A stretch of DNA of 64,000 nt. Source: Echiichthys vipera. Its lineage: Eukaryota > Chordata > Actinopteri > Perciformes > Trachinidae. This document shows, piece after piece, positions 55,150 to 64,000 of the stretch; the stretch's first letter is position 1, and each line of letters opens with the position of its first letter. The DNA lies in NCBI GenBank assembly GCA_963691815.1, contig OY829652.1, forward strand, positions 20,800,486-20,864,485. The letters are read 5' to 3'. The notes below the pieces were generated by a model. It searched no databases. It had not been told where the DNA came from and saw only the letters and a program-made list of their open reading frames with translations. A program made the translations under genes and the position numbers.

Positions 55150-55485
55150 ATATATCAATATGATCGTTTATCATCTCTCAATGGCATCGTATTGTGATAA
55201 AATCATATCTTGAATTATCGTGATACACAATTGCGTTGTTAAAATTGATAACAACAAACACATACTATGAAATACTATGTGAAATATTTTGAGTTTATAT
55301 TTTGCACTACAGTTCTTAATAAAATGAGATAACACTCAGTATAATCTATGTTACGTATCAAATTCACACAGGAGTATAAAAACAGGCGTTTACCTATTTA
55401 TACAAAGTATTTATTTATTGAATTCTCAGAAAACATGCTAAGAGACAAGATAAAAGATTTTGGCCATATCGTCCAGCCCTACTAC
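55150..55485. mobile_element. degraded DNA-transposon-like repeat
   Basis: Ends GGCCATATCGTCCAGCCCTAC, the inverse of the AGGGCTGGACGATATGGCC start of a repeat family common in fish. The interior has many ATCGTGATA/TATCAATATGATCG words. Confidence 0.4.
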
Positions 55486-56389
55486 CACTGTGATTATTTT
55501 ACTTTAAAAAAATACATTCTAGCCTCTTGCATGTACTCTAATTTTGTTCAATAATAGTAAAGTGATTTTCGAATAGAGATTTGATAAAGTTAAAATCATA
55601 AACGATTCATTGCAAGTCCGGGAAATAATTCCACTAAAAATGCAAATGTCAGACTGATTAAAAAAAACTGTCCTTGCATCTAACTTAAAAAACAGACCAC
55701 AGCCTTCTCCAGTCCTTTCTTGTGCTGAGTCAGCAGCCAAGCAAACATCCTCCTTCTCCTCTTCTCCACATCCTGATCTCTTAAGAGGGAAACTGTGAGT
55801 TATAACACATGCGGCAGCACATCCCAATTAAGGTCTGTCTGCCTTGCTACACCCTGTGACCAATAAAGATGTCCAAAGTCTGGCACTGAAGCTAATACAG
55901 CCCAAAAATTGAGGTGAAGGGAAATCCAACAAAGGTCAATATCACTGATCAATATAACAAATGCTCCATCACTCTACTGAGACAGGATAAGAGTCTCTGT
56001 CCTGTCAGGTCAGGACCTTACCGCTCCACTAAGCCACAGACTTGCTCTTGTTGCTGTATGTTGACGTATGGTTCGATCTGGGTCAGCTGGAATAATATTG
56101 CATTGTTGCTGTTGTTGAAGTCAGTGTGTAGTCACTTAACAAAAACAGGCACAGCAAATGAAATCATGCACCAGCAAGATCATTTGAATGACTTTGTGAT
56201 TTATAACATGATGCAAAACATCTTACAGTGTAACACGAAAGACCTCTTGGCACAAATCAGGTGCATGAAAACAACATCTCCCAGGCTCTTTAAGCAGCAA
56301 CACCATCACTGCTAGTCACCTTTCTTGCCTTGGACATAATGCGTAATTCAGTTTGTGACTTAGATAACAGTATGAAAACAGAATGCAAT

Positions 56390-56511
56390 ACTAAAAACTC
56401 ATCCAGTTTCTCCTCTTCGATGACGGCACCAGAGAGAGATGACACTCTGACACTGGTGAAATTATCAATGTCACACTCTTTGCCTTCAACTAGAAACATC
56501 ATCCTATACAA
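56390..56511 (-). other. unassigned short open frame
   Basis: MMFLVEGKECDIDNFTSV.. and SSLSGAVIEEEKLDEF read like protein but match no family I know. No compatible donor and acceptor pair joins it to the exon-like sequence at 57.2 kb. Confidence 0.15.
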
Positions 56512-57059
56512 ACATATTGCATGTTAGTGGCTTTTAACACAACATTGGAACTACTTATGTTGTTTTATTCTACTATTATGTACTATTAACATGTTTGAAA
56601 AGTATAATTTAATAATAATAATAATTTAAATGTTCCATAAAAATAGAATCACTAAATTACCATGACAACAGGTATCCTCTCCTGTCAGTCAAACCAAGTA
56701 CATATATTTAACAGATATTTTACCCAGTTCAGTTATGACTATGTTGTCAAAAGTAGGCTACCCTTCACAAAGGTGTCTGTATTAGTATGTGCCCTGCTCA
56801 TTCAATAATACCCATTCAGGATTTGTCAATAAAATAAAAACACACTTCCATGGGGAAAAGCTTTAAAACTATATAATCGTGTCCAAGATGAGGATATTTT
56901 GCGGGTAACTTAAGACATTCCACGGGCGGTCTGTAACAGGCTGATAGCTGAACTGAATTAAAATATGGCAAATGACCACTGACGCACCATTACTGCAATG
57001 TGAACGTAAAATGCAGATTTAAAAAAAAAATGTCAAGTCCATTAGAGGACAGTGTAGTT

Positions 57060-57433
57060 AAACGGTTAGTTGCTCTAACAAAACCACCAGACCGTGACAT
57101 TCCCAAACGTGCAGAGGTGCAGTCCGCGGATCCCCAGGGTAACGTTACAAAATGCACCGTGTTCGTCAAGCTGTCGGGACGGAGGAGCATTTCTTCTTAC
57201 CTCTGAATCCTGTGTGTTTATAATCCACTCGTACATGGCGGGAATGAACACATGTCCGTGTGTAGACCCAGATATCTCCGTAAAAACCCACATTGGCGGT
57301 GTATTATTTGAGTGGGTAGTGCTCGTTAAGGCCAGAGCACGAAGCTTCACAGTACAGCAGAGGAGAAGGCGCAACTTGAAACTGACAGAGAGGGATCGGT
57401 CGAAACCAAACCACGACCAGGAGGGGGGAGCAA
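57060..57433. promoter_or_regulatory. CpG-rich candidate promoter with opposed splice donors
   Basis: CpG dinucleotides are much denser here than in the flanking tens of kb. Two good donors point away from each other: minus strand TTCAGAG|GTAAGAAG (exon side from 57201) and plus strand GAGCAA|GTAAGTC (57434). The minus-strand donor could belong to a non-coding 5' exon of mical3. The frame before it (MYEWIINTQDSE) would stop four codons into exon 1. Confidence 0.4.
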
Positions 57434-58286
57434 GTAAGTCTATAAATAACAACAATTTACCAAAACACGCACGCTTATTAATTTCACAATAATTAATTGT
57501 GAACGTGACTGCAATATACTTTTAAACGGTGTTTTTTGTCATGGTATTGTGTTATGATAGAATATATCGGGATTTATTGTAATATTTAAGGTGTGAACCC
57601 CCGTTACTCCTTGGAGTGTTCCTGCGTGTTTTAACTCAGTTTAATCCGATTGGTCTCCTCCAACATGACGCAGCAGTACTGCTGCCTTCACATGGTGTCA
57701 GAAACATTAGCGCTGGTTTACACAACAGGGAAAGGCGGGCGGTATTTTACATGATAACCGAACTGCGGAGATTTTATTACAATTCTGATTGACTATAAAG
57801 TATTCCTTGATATCTTGTGTGTGACTGTACACCCTAAACAAATACTGAGTTAACCTTTAGACGGGTTAATGTAAACAACTGATGGCTCTAAAGACAGCTT
57901 GGTGATTCATTATTAGTACTAATGATTACACTGAACAATGAATGATGAGTCAAGTAGATTTCAGTATGATCAAATTAAAAGAAAATTGTGTTCTTACTTA
58001 AACTTACAATCACTTTGCTTCAGTTTGATCAGTGTTTCTGATTTCTAAATTAAATGATCAGAGTAATTCATTGAACACAGTGTTTGTGGTACCCATTGGT
58101 TTCCTCTGTAAAAGCATGTAAAAGCGTGTAATTGTTTGCGTGACATAAAGTCAGATGTAATTTATATGTCTCAATGAGTTTGTTGGGTCTGTCTGCAACC
58201 GTCTTTTCCACTGTATGGAATCTTAAAATATATAATTCCCACTGAATTCCAAAGCCCATTTGTTTGTTTTCTAACAAAGCAGAGAC

Positions 58287-58727
58287 ATGGATTGTGCCGT
58301 GGTTTTAGACCATCTGAAGTTTCCCTTAGCGGAAAACCACTTAAGATTACCACTTGGGAAAATTATAAGTTTCAAACAATCGCTTTCAAATAGTAAGACA
58401 TCACATGGAAAACAGTATAGTGAGTCTTTGGCTGCTTCCCACAGACAGAAATATGCATCACTAATACACTGCTTTGTTCTGTCTCAATCACAACACAATC
58501 CAATACTTATGCTCACATTACAGAAACATATTGTACACATCACGGCCAGAGCAATCCAGACAGCAAATCCAGAAGCTGTAAAGATTACCCTAAATGTCCT
58601 CGATGATTCAAAGGAAAGGTCAATGACTTGCAGGCCCTTCGTAAAACCTACTCAACTATCAGTCACTGCTTCACAACTGGATCACAGGCTCGCAAAAACT
58701 GAGAAATCTCAAAATATGACTACTTAA
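58287..58727 (+). other. unassigned 146-codon open frame
   Basis: Longest non-repeat frame in the 39-64 kb region. No recognisable domain, no biased composition, no neighbouring exon signals. Most likely chance. Confidence 0.1.
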
Positions 58728-60263
58728 AACAGAATTACTACTTAAGACCAGAAACAGGCTTTAATCTGAGCACAATGCTGGAAGGAGGAACCATTCTGCT
58801 GCTATCAGAGCTCTGCACAAGTCAGTCTCTCCCTCTTTAGCCTCCAGCGAGGCAGACACCTTCCCGTCACCTCCTGTGACTGTTCAGATAGACCTCTGTG
58901 GCTGTTCTTTGAGAGCACACAGAGACACATGGCATTTGTAATCCCTCGAAAACAAGTTGTGTAAATTTAAGTTCTAAGACAGCCACGTGGAAGGATCAGT
59001 GCTTAATAAGTATGTTCATTCAACAGACTCTATCATTTGACAGTGGATTTAAAACACAGGCTCAAAACATCTGTCCTATACATATTTGTAGAGGGAGGAG
59101 GGAAATTATATTATTAAATATGTAATTATAGATAAAATAGATGTACAGGAATATGAATTCAATTAAGCACACGATAATGCCATTACCCAGAAAGGTCATA
59201 TAGAATTGGTTCAGCAGGGAAATGTAATTTGCCAGAGATAAGTTCCATTACCCCTTCACAGGCAATGTCTGTCTTTGGTGTATGTGCTCCAGACTTGCTT
59301 ATTATGAGGGTTATGTAATGTTTTCTTTTAGGGTGGTAACAAAAAACAAAACTTTAAACTTCTCACTTCCGCCAGTAGCATAAGGTGAATTGGGCTCTGT
59401 ACTGCTGCATACCTGTATAAGTGCATAATGGCACTATAATTTCTTGCAAGTTGCAACTCAAAACAACTAGTCCTTAATTTTATCATGTTAGTCAGTCATT
59501 CAGTTGAAAGATAAAGTTTATAATAAAAACATGTAGCTCTTTCTTATGTAACTGAAAATGATAACATTGCGTCACATCTGTTACTGTGATACTAATATGA
59601 GGTTCGCTATGCTAACTAAAAACAGCATCATTTTAACTGTGAGAGGACTTGCAGCCAAGAATACATACTGTCTCCGCCAACACAAGGATGTTCCACATAT
59701 GATGAGGTCTCCCATTAGAACAAGCTGTCCTAGTTGGATTTTAACTGATATGCTAATTAAACAAACCACAGGGGGACGCAGGATGTCAACCGGGTGTTCT
59801 TGGGTGAAAATGACAGAGAGAGAAAGGAAGACAGACTTGGAAGGGTAGCAATGTGGAGGGGGGAAAAAAAGGACCAGGGATCAGGATATTGGAGCAGGAT
59901 GGCTCTCTGCTGGCTCACAATACATCAGAGAGAGTTTCGCCACATTATGAAACCGCTTTTAATTGCGCTGAGCATCTTGGTTCCCACCATGCCTCTGTTC
60001 ACAAACACAGGTTCGTCATCAGCCATTCACCGATGATCCGTGGACGCTGAAGCATGCAGACAAAGGGCTGTCTACCTAAGGTGAGGAAGGCTGCACACAT
60101 TCCCAACATAACAAAGGAATTAAACATGATGTCATCCCTGAAAACTTCAAAGGCATCTGCCAAATCACATTGTCTAATACAGATGACAATGGACTGCATC
60201 AAATCTCCATTCATTCACCTATGATGAAGCTGATTAAAGAGGAGGATAAAGGCAAAGTACTTA

Positions 60264-60500
60264 CTGCACAGAGGAAGACAGGCACAAGATATTCCTTGGG
60301 CTGGGATTTGTTCTCTTTCTATTTTCTTCCCTCCCTTTCCCCGTCTCTTTCTGCCTCTCCTCCTGCCTTCTCCCCCCTTTCTTCTCACCACAGCAAGATG
60401 CTGCCTGGACCAGTGCTCGTTGACATGGTAACCAAGACTGGGGGGGATTCTCACGTGACCGTATCTCCCTGGTTGCTGATTGGGCTGACGCATTAAAGGA
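60264..60500 (-). promoter_or_regulatory. candidate upstream promoter and 5' exon
   Basis: On the minus strand: TGCGTCA (CRE-like), CCCAATCAG (CCAAT box), GGTCACGTGA (E-box), then a GA-rich leader and a donor TCTGTGCA|GTAAGTAC at 60264. The order fits a promoter for a minus-strand transcript; mical3 is the obvious candidate. No proof from sequence alone. Confidence 0.3.
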
Positions 60501-60999
60501 AGGAGGGAGGGAAAGAGGGAATGGGCGGGGGGGTCGATGGGGGGTGATGTCACACGCCCACCGGTTCACAAATGGGAGGGATCCTGACTCAGGCCGCCTG
60601 CAAGCACACACAGACACAATGGGTGTCTCTTTAAGGTGGGGTTGAGCTGGAGTTGAGCTATTAGAAGGTCAAGGATGATTCTACTTGACTGATGGACGTA
60701 TTGGATTCCAACTTGCTGATCTGAGATGTCGGGCTTGGCTCTGGCTAAGCTGTCCCCACACTTCACTCTCATCTGCAATGCCACTAAAAATGCACTCCAA
60801 ACTGCCAGGGGGCCAGAATACAGAAATAACACAACTGTTACAAGACATACAAGAGCACCCATATGTGGCGGCTTGACCTGCTGACCTCCACAATTCAACC
60901 TCTTCTCGGGGGCCTGCAGGGAGCCATTTATAGCACTGCAGAAACCAGATAGAAGCATGACTGCTACTATTCACTCTTAGATGCAGTAATATTCATAAT

Positions 61000-63600
61000 G
61001 CACGAGAGGCAAACATTCAAACAGTAAAACAATGGGACCTTCGGTCACTTAGACGGATCCAGAGGCAGGCTGCTGTTTCTGTTCCCACTCATAAATGACC
61101 TGAAAGTATTTCCTGAATTAAGAGATTACATAACTGCTGCACACTTAGCTTTATGTGTAGCTTCAATAATGATAAAATTACAAAAACAACACGCACCATT
61201 GGCATGTGCTGAGCAGCCTATTTGCCATAACTGCATAATGATAAGCGCCCTGCTGTCATACATTTTACAAGCGTTTTACAGACTTGAAAGTTGAGGGAAA
61301 ACTTGGCACAAGAACTGCAGCAAATGAAAGCAGCATTTAGCTGTTGAGTGAAAGAAAAAAAACTTCCCATGTTCATTGAGGCAATAAAATATTTCAGAAG
61401 AGAGCGTTTTACATCCCATTCGAGGGAAAGTAGGTCTCTGTCAATTTCACGCTCATTCCCAATGATGACATGAGTAATCATGGTCCAGGCTTGTTGTCCA
61501 GACTGTTGTGTAACGGTCTGGGATTGGTCCAGTTCAGCCAGAAATGAGAAATGATCTTGTTCTGTGAGATTTGTTTTTCCTGAGCTGATGTCATGTGCTG
61601 CCTTTGCAATGTATTGAGCAACTCAAAAATATGTCTCACTAATCCGGAGTAGACACAGTTCTCAAAGTTGGTGACCACCTTATTATTATTTTTTTTAATA
61701 TATATTTTCGCCCATTTTACGTTTTTTTTCATGTGTGTAACCTTCATTTCCTGATGGACAACAATAGCTACTGACATTTGGACACTTTGCTCAGTTGAAA
61801 ATGGACAACAATCCTGTCCGCTCTGGGCGTATCACCACATTCAGTGCACAGCATTTATACACCCAACTTAAGAAATACCCACCTTCCTCTGGCCTGTGTC
61901 TAATGAATGTCTTCGGTTTTTTAACATATTCTTTTAAATAAAGCAAATATGTGGGATTAAAATGAAAACACCCCAAAAAAGCTCCCTCTTCTTTGTGTAA
62001 AATATTCTTTTTTTAATTTAAAAAAACCTACAAAGAGGATTTAATGCATAATTCCCCAAAAACAAGTTACTCTTTTCAGATTTTTATTAGATCTGTATTA
62101 TTCTCTGATCCCAATCTACTGATGTACAGAGGCTGTCTGAATCATCAGAAATGTAGCTCAAACATCGCACTCCAAAGTACACCAGAGCAGTGCATTATGC
62201 AGCCATTTTTCCTCTAATGCTACTGGCCACTGAGCTTCATTAATAAAACATGCACCACTGTCTCTAAAGCCATCTGTTTCTCTACACCAAGCAAAATATA
62301 TAATTAATAAAATGCAATAATGAGTGACTCTCCAAGGTCTCAAGTTTCTCTTTATAGACTATATACAAAGACTTTTATGATGCTGTTAATCTTCACATAC
62401 AGTCTATGTTGCTTTCCCAATGCTTTCGTCCTTCCCATTTAAATCATCACACATTTTTTAAAATGATGTAAAATAACGGATTTTAGAATCAGTGAATCAT
62501 TATACGCACATTTTCAATGCAGTCAACACTACAGTAGGTGGAGCAGAACTCTCTACATGTTTACGCCTGCATGTTACCATGGTGGTCTGAGTTATGACAG
62601 ACTGTAGATTGAAGCAAGTTTAAACAGGGACTGACACAACATGACAGTACATGGGCCCCAGCTAATAAATCTTTGATATAGAGAATGTAGTGCCAGGTGG
62701 TATCCTGTATCAAGGTTATCACTGGGGTATTTCCCCAAATTTCATTAAGCCTTATATACAGTTCATACTCTCTCTGCCTTCTCACTGTGAGCATTTATAG
62801 GTGAAGGGGATGATGAGAGCAGGGATACTAATGGTGGTATCATCATGTTTATGGTCTGCCATCAGGAACCTGTTACGGGCCACTGAGCACTGGGCTGCAG
62901 AGCAGGAGGAGAGACAGAGTGAGCAGGGGTACTGCTGCAGAGCAATGTTACTCTGAGACAATTTAAACTTGCAAACATGAGTGCTCTTGGAAATGTCATT
63001 AACACAGAAATCCGATAGTGAGAAAAAATTTGTTTAAAGATTTTTCAGCAAAAATGTATTTTATGTCCGGTTCCAGGACAAAGTGCTTGCCCTCCAATTC
63101 TGAGACGAGATGGAGACTAGCTTAGGGTGAGGGCAAGTTTTAAGCATATTGATACAATTTGTTTATTGTGGCGTGCAGAAAAACGATGATAACACTACCT
63201 GGAAACTTTGATTTCGCTGCAATCATAATGTAAACAAAAGTAAAATAAATAGATAAATAAGTAACATGAACACTGTCACACTAACTGCCAAAATATTGGT
63301 ACAGTAGCTCTAACTAAATCCAACAAACATGTATAAATGTGTACAAAAATGTTTAAATATAATATCTGATGTTCCCACTAAGACAGACCACTGAGATCCT
63401 GGAGCTTTTATACAGAAGGTAATTTATACCCACAGATAAACCCAATTTGAACCCTCTCAGTCAAAACAAGTGACATCTGAAAAAGGTATTTCCAGAATCC
63501 CATTAGTATCTTACGTAAGTAACATGAATCCAGCCATTTTTTGAACACTAAATTCTGATGAGCGCTAACTCTGTGCAAACACTACGTACATTGACGCCAG
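61000..63600. other. unannotated distal sequence
   Basis: I see no exon, RNA gene or intact repeat in this stretch. Confidence 0.4.
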
Positions 63601-63742
63601 TTTGCTGCCCCTGAGCATTATGGGTAGAGGGAGAAATTAGGGGAAAGAGAGTGGTGTTTGTGTGATGGTAGAGGTCCAACAGAGGTATTAAAGCCAATGA
63701 ACAAAAGCTACTGAGTGAAAACACACAACGCAGAGGAGAGAC

Positions 63743-63757
63743 ATGGCAGACAATGAG
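63743..63757 (+). CDS. possible first coding exon of an unidentified gene (MADNE)
   Basis: ATG GCA GAC AAT GAG is followed at once by GTCAGT, a good donor, and preceded by a TATTAAAG-like box about 50-60 nt upstream. Muscle genes such as troponins have very short first coding exons of this shape, but five residues cannot identify the gene. Confidence 0.2.
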
Positions 63758-64000
63758 GTCAGTATTCAGGAGATCTGACTGTGTCTGTGGTCAGTCTGAG
63801 CCAGTCTAAATTTAACTGTATGTGTTTAGGAGACCTCAAACCAGGGTGGTGTGAGGACTGAAACAGCAGCAGTGGTGAGGGTGTGGCCACACTGGATCCA
63901 TTTCTCACACTGCTTGCCATTTACTGTGTCCGTGAACTGCTAGGCTATAAATTCAACCTTCCCTAGAAGTGAAAAGGTTAAGAAGTCAAGGCGACTCTTT

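Noticed and set aside
57094..57492. 132-codon plus-strand frame in the CpG-rich patch
   Set aside because: CpG-rich DNA is stop-poor by composition; no domain, and the opposite strand is equally open.

Overview
The window is vertebrate nuclear DNA, most likely from a teleost fish. It has split genes with GT-AG introns, long dinucleotide microsatellites, a tRNA-derived SINE of fish type, and MITE, hAT and LTR debris. It is dominated by one gene on the minus strand. I recognise it as MICAL3 (mical3; I cannot tell a from b), from FAD motifs, a CH domain, a LIM domain, one 2-kb exon and the start of the C-terminal bMERB coiled coil. It encodes an F-actin methionine monooxygenase.

Layout, read on the minus strand: the start codon is at 38842 and coding exons run down to 776. 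The last exons (end of the bMERB domain, stop codon, 3'UTR) lie beyond position 1. I place 41 coding exons by splice sites and reading phase, plus one candidate 15-nt microexon. They encode about 2,380 residues if all are joined, more than I recall for human MICAL3 (about 2,000). The extra length comes from blocks of in-frame cassette exons: exons 14-24 are all phase 0-0, exons 30-34 all phase 1-1, and exons 38-40 again 0-0. Order: FAD monooxygenase (exons 1-9, 38.8-31.1 kb), CH domain (10-12), basic linker (13-15), cassette block (16-24), LIM domain (25-26), a fork exon (27), acidic region (28-35), Pro/Ser-rich giant exon (36), and bMERB coiled coil (37-41, incomplete).

The two most interesting points are inside the gene. 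A two-exon module in the cassette block has been tandemly duplicated (exons 20-21 and 22-23). The exon after the LIM domain can be read in two ways: through an internal splice donor to the long Rab-binding form, or straight on into a GC-rich reading frame that ends in a hydrophobic Cys-rich C-terminus and stop, which would give a short, probably tail-anchored MICAL. There is also a GC-AG intron, a (TCCTC)n expansion just upstream of the LIM acceptor, and a pair of inverted hAT-like elements flanking the first two coding exons.

From 39 to 64 kb I see no confident protein-coding exon. This is probably the 5' intron and upstream region of mical3. It holds two candidate promoter/5'-exon regions (about 57.1-57.4 and 60.26-60.5 kb), a (CA)153 microsatellite, a SINE with target-site duplication, long-TIR MITEs and other repeats. 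A possible first coding exon of an unidentified plus-strand gene sits at 63.74 kb.
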